This document shows positions 52,213-61,290 of a stretch of DNA of 62,961 nucleotides, piece by piece. The DNA is taken from the NCBI GenBank assembly GCA_039197065.1, contig JBCCUL010000023.1:1-62961 (forward strand), in the 5' to 3' direction. The DNA is from JANQPX01 sp039197065 (GTDB lineage: Bacteria; Pseudomonadota; Alphaproteobacteria; Geminicoccales; Geminicoccaceae). The notes beneath the pieces are model-generated. The model was not told the origin of the DNA, searched no databases, and saw only the letters and a program-made list of their open reading frames with translations. Within the stretch, counting starts at the first letter, position 1; each line of letters opens with the position of its first letter. The position numbers and the translations under genes were made by a program.

Positions 52213-53321
52213 ATGCGCCCGATGAACTCCTGGTCGATCTCGCCGAGCGCAGCTACCGCATCCTGGTCGGCGAAGATCTGATCGACAAGGCAGGGGCCTT
52301 GATCCATCCCTTGATCCGCCAGCCGCGCAGCATCGTGGTCACCGATCGGCACATCGAACAAAGCGGTCACCTGGAGGCACTGGGCGTAAGCTTGGACAAG
52401 GCCGGCATCGCTCATGAGAGCCTTGTGCTGGAGCCTGGCGAGCAAACCAAGAGTCTTGTCCAATTCGGCGAGCTTGCAGATAGCATCCTCGCTCTCGGTA
52501 TCGAGCGCGGCACATCGATCATCGCCTTTGGCGGCGGCGTGATCGGCGATCTCGCGGGCTTCGTCGCCGCGACCCTCCTGCGCGGCCTGGATGTCATCCA
52601 GATCCCGACTACGCTGCTTTCCCAGGTGGACAGTTCGGTCGGCGGCAAGACCGGCATCAACAGCGTTCACGGCAAGAATCTGATCGGTAGTTTCCACCAG
52701 CCGCGTCTGGTTCTCGCCGACATTGGCGTGCTGGACACGCTCTCGCCGCGCGAGCTGCGCGCCGGCTATGCCGAGGTTGTCAAATACGGCCTCATCGACC
52801 GGCCCGGCTTCTTCGCCTGGCTGGAGGAGAACGGGGCGGCGCTGATCAGAGGTGACGCTGAAGCGCGTCGCTTCGCCGTCATCGAGAGCTGTCGCGCCAA
52901 GGCTGAGATCGTCGCCGCCGACGAGCGCGAGAACGGCAAACGCGCGCTTCTCAATCTCGGCCACACCTTCGGCCATGCGCTCGAGGCGACCACCGGCTAT
53001 GGCGGAGAGCTTCTGCATGGCGAAGGCGTTGCCATCGGCATGGTGCTGGCCTTCAAGATCTCGGCAAGCCGCGGCCATTGCCCCGAAGAGGATACTCGGC
53101 GGGTATTGCATCACCTTAGCAGCGTCGATCTCCCGACCAGCGCGCGCACGCTTCAGACCAACATCACCGCAGACGCTATGATCGCCGCCATGTCCCGCGA
53201 CAAGAAAGTCGAAGCCGGCATCCCCCGCTTCATCCTGGTGGATGGCATCGGCGCGGCCAAAGCGGGGATTGAGATCGAACACTCGGAACTGAGGTCATTC
53301 CTCAAGAGCGAACTGGATTGA
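52209..53321 (+). CDS. aroB: 3-dehydroquinate synthase
   Basis: Converts DAHP to 3-dehydroquinate with NAD and a divalent metal. The 370 residues carry IIAFGGGVIGDLAGFVAATLLRG, the VDSSVGGKTGINSVHGKNLIGSFHQP active-site loop, NLGHTFGHALEA and LLHGEGVAIGMVLAF with metal-binding His and Glu. It overlaps aroK by four bases. Confidence 0.96.
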   Translation: MNAPDELLVDLAERSYRILVGEDLIDKAGALIHPLIRQPRSIVVTDRHIEQSGHLEALGVSLDKAGIAHESLVLEPGEQTKSLVQFGELADSILALGIERGTSIIAFGGGVIGDLAGFVAATLLRGLDVIQIPTTLLSQVDSSVGGKTGINSVHGKNLIGSFHQPRLVLADIGVLDTLSPRELRAGYAEVVKYGLIDRPGFFAWLEENGAALIRGDAEARRFAVIESCRAKAEIVAADERENGKRALLNLGHTFGHALEATTGYGGELLHGEGVAIGMVLAFKISASRGHCPEEDTRRVLHHLSSVDLPTSARTLQTNITADAMIAAMSRDKKVEAGIPRFILVDGIGAAKAGIEIEHSELRSFLKSELD

Positions 53322-53323
53322 GG

Positions 53324-53383
53324 TCCGACGCGGACTGCGTTGTTTGATGCGGATCCGACAGGGACTGCGCTGACGATTGCGGC
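53324..53383 (+). repeat. Two imperfect 30-base tandem units
   Basis: TCCGACGCGGACTGCG at 53324 and TCCGACAGGGACTGCG at 53354 open two adjacent 30-base units that match at about 22 positions. It begins 2 bases after the aroB stop. It looks like an old local duplication. Confidence 0.55.
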
Positions 53384-53590
53384 GCCTTAAAGAGACTGAC
53401 GTTGCTGCGCTATCTCTTCAGTCAGGCATCAACCTATCGGACGTCGCTGATCGCTCTGTTCGGATCGATGCAATAGCCCTCGGAAGCCTCAAGCCCGACG
53501 TCGTCAGCCGGAACCCACCGCCGATCATACGCTTCGGCCTCCGGGGCGTCCTGGAAGGCCAATGCAAGCGCCCCTCCATTCGCCGAAGTG

Positions 53591-53720
53591 CTAGAGCTTT
53601 TTCTAGTCAGGTTTACGCGGCACCAGCCCGCACCCCCTCCCGACCACCCATAGGGTACCCTTGCATTGGGTGGTCGGGAGGGGGTGCGGGCTGGATCGAC
53701 TTGCCCCGGAAGTGCTCAAG
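53591..53720. repeat. Family A palindromic repeat, copy 2
   Basis: 130 bases bounded by CTAGAGCTTTTTCTAG and CCGGAAGTGCTCAAG. The core is a perfect 24-bp inverted repeat (53626-53649 with 53668-53691) around an 18-base loop. It is the reverse complement of copy 1 (35968-36098) with few differences. A transcript through it would form a very stable hairpin. Confidence 0.88.
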
Positions 53721-53763
53721 TCTCTCAACCCTTCCTTAACCTTTCCCTGCCAGTATCGTCCCG

Positions 53764-53844
53764 CTGGTCCATGCGATCCTGGGAGTCCGACCCTAACGTT
53801 CTTTCCTCCGCGGGCGGGCGGATTTCCAGGATCGCATGGACCAG
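53764..53844. repeat. Family B 81-bp inverted repeat, copy 2
   Basis: The same arms as copy 1, CTGGTCCATGCGATCCTGGG at 53764-53783 and its complement at 53826-53844, enclose a mostly different interior. Total length, 81 bases, is identical. CCTTAACC on the left and AAGGTTAAG on the right extend the symmetry outward. Confidence 0.88.
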
Positions 53845-54129
53845 CGAGACCATCTCGTTGTAGCGCGGGAAGGTTAAGAAAGCGTTTCGATCCAGGTTGG
53901 CGAATGCGGTGGCCGAGCGTTGCCAAACGGCACGCGACAATGCATCGAGCGGCCTTGTCCATGACGATATCTGGCCACCGCACCAGTAATGTCTCTGAAC
54001 CTCATATTGATCGGTAAGCTTGCGATGGTCTTTCTTTGGGGGATCGATCGACCCCCGCCTGCCCTTCCGTTAGGATGAGACAGGAATAGGATCGGAACGA
54101 GCCGTTCTTAGCAGACAGGGAGTCGCGTT

Positions 54130-55053
54130 TTGGGGGACAAGACAATCTATCGTGGTGTCTGGCCGGTCGCGCCGACGCCGTTCAACGATGACGGCACGCT
54201 CGATCTGGATGGCATGCGTCGTGTCCTGGATTGCATGGTGGATCAGGGTGTCGACGGGCTGTGCATTCTTGCCAACTATTCCGAGCAGTTCCTCCTGTCC
54301 GACGATGAGCGCGCCACCCTGACGCGCCTCTGTCTCGAGCATCTGGACGGTCGCGTCCCGACGATCGTCACCTGTTCGCACTTCTCGACGGGCATCGTCG
54401 TCGAGCGGGTGCGTCAAGCCAAGGAACTGGGCGCAGCGATGGTCATGCTGATGCCGCCCTATCACGGCGCGCTCATGAAGGGCACGGAAGAACAGACCTA
54501 CGACCAGTTCGCTCGCGCTGCCGAGATCGGGCTGCCGATCATGGTGCAGGACGCCCCGCTTGCCGGGGTCCACCTCTCGGTGCCGTTTCTGGCGAGAATG
54601 GCCAAGGAGCTCGGCCCGGTCAGCTATTTCAAGATCGAGATGCCCGGCACCGCCGACAAGCTGCGCGCCCTGATCGAGGCGGGCGGTGATAGGATCGAAG
54701 GCCCGTTCGACGGCGAGGAGGCGATCACCCTCATGGCCGACCTCGATGCCGGCGCCACCGGCACCATGTCGAGCGCCTTGTTGCCCGATCTGATCAAGCC
54801 GATTGTCCAGGCCCATTCTGCCGGCGACCGGACCGAGGCGGCCCGCCTTTACGCTCACGTATTGCCTCTAATCAATTATGAAAACCGACAATGTGGCCTG
54901 CGCGCCGCCAAAACCGTCATGATGGAAGGCGGCGTCATCGCCTCCGACCATGTCCGCCATCCTCTTCCGCCTCTGCCGCCGGCGACGCGCGAAGGCCTGC
55001 TCGAACTGGCGCGCGCCGCCGATCCGCTGGCGCTTCGCTGGGATGTGGCCTGA
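54130..55053 (+). CDS. DapA-family lyase/synthase
   Basis: A 307-residue TIM-barrel aldolase: YRGVWPVAPTPFNDDGTLDLDGMRRVLDCMVDQGVDGL, the catalytic Tyr in MPPYHGALMKGT and Schiff-base Lys in VSYFKIEMPGTADKL. True dihydrodipicolinate synthases have a GTTGE motif; here the corresponding text is LANYSEQFLLSDDER, so a different substrate (a 2-keto-3-deoxy sugar acid or similar) is likely. The start TTG 54130 is the only one giving the full N-terminus. Confidence 0.87.
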   Translation: MGDKTIYRGVWPVAPTPFNDDGTLDLDGMRRVLDCMVDQGVDGLCILANYSEQFLLSDDERATLTRLCLEHLDGRVPTIVTCSHFSTGIVVERVRQAKELGAAMVMLMPPYHGALMKGTEEQTYDQFARAAEIGLPIMVQDAPLAGVHLSVPFLARMAKELGPVSYFKIEMPGTADKLRALIEAGGDRIEGPFDGEEAITLMADLDAGATGTMSSALLPDLIKPIVQAHSAGDRTEAARLYAHVLPLINYENRQCGLRAAKTVMMEGGVIASDHVRHPLPPLPPATREGLLELARAADPLALRWDVA

Positions 55054-55210
55054 TCTCCCCCTAGGGGCAGGATAGCCTTCGACGACGCTCTGTCCGCATC
55101 GCGTTAAGAAACCCTTAAATGACAATGCGCTATAACATGGAGGCCGCGCGCCCTTATTCGCTTCGGACGCGGTGGTGCATGGTTGAAAACGCCGGCGGAC
55201 ATGGAGTCTC

Positions 55211-56956
55211 ATGAACGAGCTTGTCGATCAGCAGGAATCGAACCGTCTCACCGAAATCGAGCGCTATCGGGTTCTGGACAGCCAGCCCGAGCAGGCCTTC
55301 GATCGCGTCACGAGGCTCGCGTCGGAGTTTTTTGAAACACCGGTTGCCGCCATATCCTTGTGTGATCGGGAACGTCTCTGGTTCAAATCGATCGTCGGGC
55401 TCGATTGTCCCGAGATGCCGCGCTCGGCCGGTATCTGCTCGCAGGTTATCTACAATGACACGCCTTTGGTGCTGCACAGCGCGAGTGAGCATCCCGAATT
55501 CCACGATCATCCCATGGTCGCCGATGCGCCCCACGTCCGGTTCTATGCGGGCGCACCCCTCGTAACGCCTTCCGGGCAGCGCATCGGTTCGCTTTGCGTC
55601 GCCGACGTCAAGGCGCGACCGGGGTTCACCTCTTGTGAAGCCGGGCGGCTGAAGGATCTCGCATCGCTGGTCGTCGACGAGCTGGAGCTCAGGCTGGAAC
55701 GGATGAAAGCCATCCGCGCCAGCGATGCGAAATCGTCATTCCTGGCCGCGATGAGCCATGAAATCCGGACGCCGATGAATGGCGTCCTCGGCATGACCGA
55801 TCTGCTGCTGAGCACCGATGATCTCGGCGAACGCCAGCGCCAGAGAATAGAGGTCATCAAGCGTTCCGGTCATACCCTGCTGGCCTTGCTTGATCAGATC
55901 CTCGATCTTTCCAAGATCGAAGCCGACAAGCTCGAGCTCGCCAAGGAGCCTTTCGATCTGCGCGGGCTGGTCCAGGATCTCCACGCTCTCTTCCAGGCGC
56001 GCGCGCAGGAGCAGGACCTGTGGTTTGACCTGATGGACCGGCTGGGAACGGTGCCGACGCTGCTCGGTGATCCGCTCAGGATTCGGCAGATCCTGTCCAA
56101 TTTTCTCAACAACGCGATCAAGTTCACCCGCGAAGGCGGCGTCGCCATCCGCGCAAGCGCGCGCTCTGCCGGGGACGATCGCTTCCAGATCCGCCTCGAG
56201 GTGCAGGACACCGGCATCGGTATCGATCCTGCCTCGATCGATCGGGTTTTCGCTCCCTTCGAGCAGGCCGATATCTCCACCTGCAGCCAATTCGGCGGCA
56301 CGGGCCTCGGTCTGGCGATCTGCAAGCGGCTCGCCATGATGATGGGCGGCGATGTCGGCGCTGAAAGTTCACCGGGGCAAGGATCAACCTTCTGGCTGCA
56401 AGTCGAGCTCGAGGTCGCCAGCCAGGAGGAGAAGGCCGAGAAATCCGCGGCAGCAGGGCCCGCCGACCCGAAAGCTCAGTCGAGAACGACGACATCCGCG
56501 CAAGCCGCAACGTCGAAGAGTGCTGCGAGAGCCGCGTCCGCCAAGCGCCCAAATGCGGACGAGGGCGGTCTTGCCCATATTCTCGTCGCCGAAGACGATC
56601 CGGTTAACGCCTATCTCGTCCAGGAAATGCTCGAAGCCGGAAGCTACAGATCGACGGTTGTGCCCGATGGCTCCTCTGTGCTGGAGCTGCTCGACAAGGA
56701 AGCGTTCGATCTGATCCTGATGGACGGCCGCATGCCTGATATGAGCGGCCTCGATGTTGCCCAGCGGATCCGACAACTGCCCGGCGCGCAGGCATCGACG
56801 CCGATCATCGCCTTAACCGCAGACGCCATGTCCGGCGACAGGGAACGTTTTCTTGCGGGTGGTATGGACGACTACGTCTCCAAACCCATCGATCAAGCGG
56901 TCCTGTTCGAGGCGATCGACCGCTGTCTGCAGCAAAACAGGCCGGCCGCAGCCTGA
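55211..56956 (+). CDS. GAF-domain hybrid sensor histidine kinase
   Basis: The 581-residue protein has no membrane segment. A GAF domain fills residues about 20-165 (SLCDRERLWFKSIVG, AGAPLVTPSGQRIGSLCV). HisKA has the phospho-acceptor His183 in AAMSHEIRTPMNG; the ATPase has N box LSNFLNNAIKFT, VQDTGIGID and GTGLGLAICKRL. After an Ala-rich linker, a receiver domain has Asp505 in LILMDGRMPD and Lys in YVSKPID. It senses a cytosolic signal and probably passes phosphate to a separate HPt protein. No partner is adjacent. Confidence 0.93.
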   Translation: MNELVDQQESNRLTEIERYRVLDSQPEQAFDRVTRLASEFFETPVAAISLCDRERLWFKSIVGLDCPEMPRSAGICSQVIYNDTPLVLHSASEHPEFHDHPMVADAPHVRFYAGAPLVTPSGQRIGSLCVADVKARPGFTSCEAGRLKDLASLVVDELELRLERMKAIRASDAKSSFLAAMSHEIRTPMNGVLGMTDLLLSTDDLGERQRQRIEVIKRSGHTLLALLDQILDLSKIEADKLELAKEPFDLRGLVQDLHALFQARAQEQDLWFDLMDRLGTVPTLLGDPLRIRQILSNFLNNAIKFTREGGVAIRASARSAGDDRFQIRLEVQDTGIGIDPASIDRVFAPFEQADISTCSQFGGTGLGLAICKRLAMMMGGDVGAESSPGQGSTFWLQVELEVASQEEKAEKSAAAGPADPKAQSRTTTSAQAATSKSAARAASAKRPNADEGGLAHILVAEDDPVNAYLVQEMLEAGSYRSTVVPDGSSVLELLDKEAFDLILMDGRMPDMSGLDVAQRIRQLPGAQASTPIIALTADAMSGDRERFLAGGMDDYVSKPIDQAVLFEAIDRCLQQNRPAAA

Positions 56957-57088
56957 AACGTGGCGGCGACGTCATATCAACTGGCGATGTCACGTCGAAA
57001 GCCAGGCTTGGGACTTTGGCGCGGTTACGATGGATCCATGTCCGCCGTCTGCTCGCTTGCTATGGGCGACGCGCATGGCTGACCTTGA

Positions 57089-58669
57089 TTACATCGGGAC
57101 TTTCGTAAGGCGTCTGTCCAGGGGGGTGTCGGGCGAGCGCAGCCAGACTTCGACCCGCCGGTTTTTCGCGCGACCGGCCGGGGTATCATTGCAGGCAACC
57201 GGCGCTTCTTCGCCAAAGCCTCTCACCGCTGAAGCGTCGATGCCAAGTGACGCCAATTTGTCCGCGATGGCCTTCGCTCTCTTCTCAGAAAGGGCCAGGT
57301 TAGCGCCATAGTCGCCGGAAGAATCGGCGAAGCCGAAGAGCAGGAGTTTCGCGCCGTCTTCGATCGGCTGCTCCAGATAGCGTGCAAGTCGGCCGAGATC
57401 ACGCAGCGCACGGTTATCGAGAGCATCCTTTTCATCAAGGTTGCTGATGCTCGGCCGGAAACGAAATGTCGCCGACAGCCGCGAAGCGTCGGCAGTTTCT
57501 CCAAGTAACTCATTGACAACAGAGAGTTGTTGAGCGGTTCTGCCTGCCGCTTCGATTTTCGCCAGTCGATAGGTGGCGCTGTCGGCTTCCGTCGTGTCGA
57601 TCGTCAGATCCACGAAGTCGACGTCACGGATGATCGCCTGACTGCCGTCGCTCAGGGCAAAGTCGACGAAATCACGAACCCACGGCGAAGACGTCATCAA
57701 AGGCGCATAGAGGAACAGTCGCCGGGCAAAAGGATATTCCTCCGTCTTTACGCTGAAGGTCGAGGGGCTGTACCCCCAGGCACATTCTTCGATCGCGATC
57801 GGTTTGGCGTCGAGCGTGTAGCCCAGACCAATGAAGCCGATGGCGTTTGGATCGCGGGCCACGCTGTCGGCAAGCTGGGAACTGGACTCGATGCGCGTCG
57901 TGGCGTCACAGAGCTCGAGGCCCAAGGGCTTGAGAACCAATGTGTTGAACGTGTCGTAGGTGCCGGATTTAGCGTCGCGTGCGTAGATCCTGATGGGTCC
58001 GGCGTCGCCGCCGATGTCCTGCCAATCGGTCTTCTGGCAGGCGAAGATTTCGGCAATTTCCTGCTTGCTGAGCGTGCTGATCGGGTTGTCGGGGTGAACG
58101 ATGATCGCCAGGCCATCCAGGGCGACAATATGCTCGGCGTCAGCCGAGCGCATGTCGCCAAGTGTGGCCAGAACGGATGCTTCGTCATCCTTGATCGGCC
58201 GCGACGACATGCCGATATCCGCCGATTTCTCGGCCAGTGCCGGGTAGGCCGTCGACGATCCATGCGCGCGAATGTCGATGAGATCCGGAAGATTTGCCGG
58301 ATTGCGGCCGACCTCGAGGCCTTTCTCATTCGCGTCTCGCCCAAGTTTCCAACGAAGCTGTGATGCGCCGTTTTCGCGGGCATAGGCTTCGGCGAGAGCC
58401 GGAACCAGGCGCTCGCCGACCGTATTCGAGCCGGCGAAACGCAGTTCGTTGACGATGTCTTCGACATTCACGATCTGGTCGGTCGGAATTTCGAGAACAG
58501 GACCATCATTGAGTTGAATGCTCAACAGCCGATCTGAGCGCTCGAGGATGGTTCCAACCATGGTGGAACCGCCAATCAACTCAACGCGCTCAAGGGCAAG
58601 CGCTGCGGTGCAGGCAAAGGGCAGGGCGCATGCTGCGGCCAGCATGCGAAGGCAACCGATTGGGTTCAT
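57089..58669 (-). CDS. PstS-like phosphate-binding domain fused to an OmpA domain
   Basis: A 526-residue exported protein. After the signal peptide (CLRMLAAACALPFACTAALA) comes a short segment with ERSDRLLSIQLNDG, then a PBP-like domain: LRFAGSNTVGERLVPALAEAYARENG, DIGMSSRPIKDDEAS, RDAKSGTYDTFNTLVL and FALSDGSQAIIRDVDFVDL. The last 110 residues are OmpA-like: LLFGFADSSGDYGANLALSEKRAKAIADKLASLGI and GRAKNRRVEVWLR, which bind peptidoglycan. So the binding protein is probably tethered to the cell wall. ATG 58669 is preferred over a start 21 residues upstream because it gives a clean signal peptide. Confidence 0.88.
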   Translation of the reverse strand: MNPIGCLRMLAAACALPFACTAALALERVELIGGSTMVGTILERSDRLLSIQLNDGPVLEIPTDQIVNVEDIVNELRFAGSNTVGERLVPALAEAYARENGASQLRWKLGRDANEKGLEVGRNPANLPDLIDIRAHGSSTAYPALAEKSADIGMSSRPIKDDEASVLATLGDMRSADAEHIVALDGLAIIVHPDNPISTLSKQEIAEIFACQKTDWQDIGGDAGPIRIYARDAKSGTYDTFNTLVLKPLGLELCDATTRIESSSQLADSVARDPNAIGFIGLGYTLDAKPIAIEECAWGYSPSTFSVKTEEYPFARRLFLYAPLMTSSPWVRDFVDFALSDGSQAIIRDVDFVDLTIDTTEADSATYRLAKIEAAGRTAQQLSVVNELLGETADASRLSATFRFRPSISNLDEKDALDNRALRDLGRLARYLEQPIEDGAKLLLFGFADSSGDYGANLALSEKRAKAIADKLASLGIDASAVRGFGEEAPVACNDTPAGRAKNRRVEVWLRSPDTPLDRRLTKVPM

Positions 58670-58732
58670 GTTTTGACAGCCTCGAACTTGAGATGGCGTT
58701 CGATTTTTTGAGGTCGCCAAACTATAGGGCAA

Positions 58733-58845
58733 GTCAGATTAAATCAACATACATTTTATGGGTGATTTATTTTATTTTGAGTAGAATATTTTTCGATTTA
58801 ATAGTGATTTTAAATAGAAAAAATCTATTTTAGGTAGATCGTTCT
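58733..58845. other. AT-rich intergenic island
   Basis: About 110 bases of markedly AT-rich sequence in a GC-rich window, upstream of the PstS/OmpA gene and downstream of the channel gene. It contains AAATAGA-AAAAA-TCTATTT (58812-58830), a weak 7-bp hairpin. On the minus strand TATAGT (58721-58726) could be a -10 box for the PstS/OmpA gene. No PhoB box (CTGTCAT repeats) was found. Confidence 0.55.
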
Positions 58846-58911
58846 GACTTGGGAAAAACACATCTGCCGAACAGTCACAACGGCAACCAGGGGATAGCAT
58901 GGCCCTTTCCA

Positions 58912-61194
58912 CTAACCGGGTTTCTGGTTTTCCGCCCCTGCCATCTCCTGCTCCGCTGCTTCGGCCGCCGCAGCCGCGATGGCGTCCCGGTCTTCCTTGG
59001 TCAGATCGCCATTTTCCAGGCCTGGCACCGAAACCCGCACCTCTTTGCGGGCGAACTGGATGTCATTCTCGTCGAACGCCGCCTTGACCCGCTGGTAGAT
59101 CTCTTTTCTGAGCGTGAATTGCTTTCCGGGTTTGGCCATGAATTTGCCGCGCACCACGATGCCGACATCGTCGACCTCGAGCATGCCCTGGCTCTTGAAA
59201 GGCTGCATCATGTCGGCGGCAAACTCGGGGATCTCCATCATCTCGGCGCCGATCCTCTTGAAGATCTTCTTGATCTTGTTGACGTCGGTGTCGAAGGGGA
59301 CGGTGAAACGCAGCTTCATGATCACCCAGTCGCGCGAGTAGTTGGTGATCTTCGGAATCTCGCCATAGGGAATGGTGTGCACCGCGCCGCGGTGATGGCG
59401 GAGCGTCAGGGAACGAATCGAAGTTTTTTCGACCGTGCCGACCGTGCCCTCCACATCGACATACTCGCCTTGCCGGAAGGCGTCGTCGATCAGGAAGAAT
59501 GCGCCGGAGACCACGTCGGTCACCAGCTTTTGCGCGCCGAAACCGATGGCGAGGCCGACGATGCCGGCACCCGCGAGGAGAGGCGTGATGTCGATGTTGA
59601 GACTGCCGAGCGCCACCAGGATGGTGATCACCACGATCGCCGATTGCAGCAGGCGGCGCATCAGGGGGAGAACGGTTGCGAGCCTGGAACCGCCTTGTCC
59701 GCCGCCCTCGCCGCCGCCTGGCTCTTCCTCGTTCTGATCCAGGCCGAGCGCCGTGTGCTCTGCGGCCAGCTTCTGGCTGACCCAAAGCGTAACCAGCTCC
59801 CAGATCAGGTAACCAACAGCGAGGACCAGCATGAACTCGATAAGGGCGGCGGCGGCTTGCGCGCCAACGCCTTGGCTGGCGAGATTGTGGAAATCGAGGC
59901 CCCACATGATCGCGATGGTCAGCACCACGACACCGGCCATCATCGCGCGTCCGACCCGGATACAGCAGCGCTTACTCGCGATATAGGCGCGCTCGGCAAT
60001 CTCGCCCTCGCCGGTCATCGGAGGGAGGAGATAGCTAACCAGGCCGCGGATCATCGTGTCCATCGCCGGCGCCATCATCAGCAATACCATGGTAATGTAG
60101 TGCCGCCCGCCGACCAGCAGATCGAAGCGACCCAGCGAGACGATATATTCGACCACCAGCCAGGTCACCACCGATACGGCAACCATGAACCAGGGATAGG
60201 CATTGGCCACCTTTTCTTCTGCTGGCGTCGCGTCGCCATCCCGCCCCTTGAGCATCATGGTGAGTCCGCGGCGCGCCTTGATGGCGATCACGACGATGTA
60301 GATATGGACCGCAAGGTTCAGCCAGAAGCCGAGGCGCGTCTCGCCTGCCGGCACGCCGTTCATGGCGTTGAACGCGACGATGAAGATCATCGCCCCCATG
60401 AGGATGCCGAGGCCGATCCAGTGACGGTGCACATAGCGCGCCGTCTCGTCGTCGGTATGCACGATGCGAAGATCGGGACGCGTCGGCGCAAGGAAGAATC
60501 GCGACATGGCCGCCATCAGCCTAGGGATCATGATCAGGTTGATCATGACGATCCGCCCGATTTCAACCTCATGAGGTGGCAACAGGTTGGTGACGACTGC
60601 GCGGGAAACCAGGGCGAAGACCACAAGGCCGACCACATCCAACAGCAGGCGAAGGCCAAGTAGACGAAGGGCTTCGCCGAGATTGTCGGATGTCCGCTGG
60701 TTTTGGATTTCCTCACGCCAGTGTTGGGCGAGACGGTTGACCAGCCACTCCGCGGCGAGACCGACGGCGATCGCAAGCAAGAGGGTGCCGATCAGGCGCA
60801 TGACGTCCTGAAACTGGCGCTCGGCCATGAAGTTGCTGAAGCTGCGGACCTGACCGTCCACGAGCGTCGGCAATCGAATGAACGAATCAGCGACCGCCAT
60901 GCCGACACCTGCGGCGGCTTCCGGCAGGAAAGCGATGAGGCTGCCCGTGCTCTCCTCGCCCTTGTTGGCCTCCGCGACGGTGTTCAAGCGCTGGAGCAGG
61001 AGATCACGCACGTCCTGGTCGGACAGACGGGACACCATCTCGCTCACGGCCTCAGGCGTGAGGTCCTCGTCGGCCAGCACCGGCGTGGTGGTCTGCTCCT
61101 CGCCTGAAGGCAGGACCGATTGCGCTGACACCGTAGCCAGCGGCAAGGCGACGATCATGATGAGAACGGCGAGGAGACGGCGGCTGATGATCAT
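58912..61194 (-). CDS. MscS-family mechanosensitive channel, large form
   Basis: A 760-residue protein. A signal peptide (SRRLLAVLIMIVALPLATVSAQS) is followed by a periplasmic region of about 100 residues and several membrane helices. The MscS core is ITPLLAGAGIVGLAIGFGAQKLVTDVVSGAFFLIDDAFRQGEYV, the pore helix, then GTVEKTSIRSLTLRHHRGAVHTIPYG of the beta domain. A Gly/Glu-rich loop (EEEPGGGEGGGQGG) lies before the last helices. It resembles the YbiO/MscM-like large channels. It releases solutes on osmotic downshock. An ATG 15 codons upstream is less likely. Confidence 0.9.
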   Translation of the reverse strand: MIISRRLLAVLIMIVALPLATVSAQSVLPSGEEQTTTPVLADEDLTPEAVSEMVSRLSDQDVRDLLLQRLNTVAEANKGEESTGSLIAFLPEAAAGVGMAVADSFIRLPTLVDGQVRSFSNFMAERQFQDVMRLIGTLLLAIAVGLAAEWLVNRLAQHWREEIQNQRTSDNLGEALRLLGLRLLLDVVGLVVFALVSRAVVTNLLPPHEVEIGRIVMINLIMIPRLMAAMSRFFLAPTRPDLRIVHTDDETARYVHRHWIGLGILMGAMIFIVAFNAMNGVPAGETRLGFWLNLAVHIYIVVIAIKARRGLTMMLKGRDGDATPAEEKVANAYPWFMVAVSVVTWLVVEYIVSLGRFDLLVGGRHYITMVLLMMAPAMDTMIRGLVSYLLPPMTGEGEIAERAYIASKRCCIRVGRAMMAGVVVLTIAIMWGLDFHNLASQGVGAQAAAALIEFMLVLAVGYLIWELVTLWVSQKLAAEHTALGLDQNEEEPGGGEGGGQGGSRLATVLPLMRRLLQSAIVVITILVALGSLNIDITPLLAGAGIVGLAIGFGAQKLVTDVVSGAFFLIDDAFRQGEYVDVEGTVGTVEKTSIRSLTLRHHRGAVHTIPYGEIPKITNYSRDWVIMKLRFTVPFDTDVNKIKKIFKRIGAEMMEIPEFAADMMQPFKSQGMLEVDDVGIVVRGKFMAKPGKQFTLRKEIYQRVKAAFDENDIQFARKEVRVSVPGLENGDLTKEDRDAIAAAAAEAAEQEMAGAENQKPG

Positions 61195-61290
61195 AGCTTT
61201 TTTCTTTTTGGTCCTGACATCGCACAGATCGATAGCCATGCTTTAGACCCAGCCTTCGCTGCGTGCAACTCAGCCCTCCGAAGCCGTCGG

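Larger units (their letters stand above)
53322..54129. other. 808-base gap with repeats, no gene
   Basis: Between aroB and the DapA-family gene. It contains a two-unit tandem repeat (53324-53383), family A copy 2 (53591-53720), family B copy 2 (53764-53844) and a GGGGG...CCCCC hairpin at 54038-54056. Short frames exist but show no codon bias or family resemblance. Confidence 0.7.

Noticed and set aside
50651..53844. CRISPR array
   Set aside because: The repeats are few, palindromic and irregularly spaced with no spacer pattern and no cas genes.
58849..60663. 604-residue open frame on the plus strand rich in His, Asp and Glu
   Set aside because: Antisense to the MscS-family channel; composition is that of a reverse-complemented membrane protein and no domain is recognisable.
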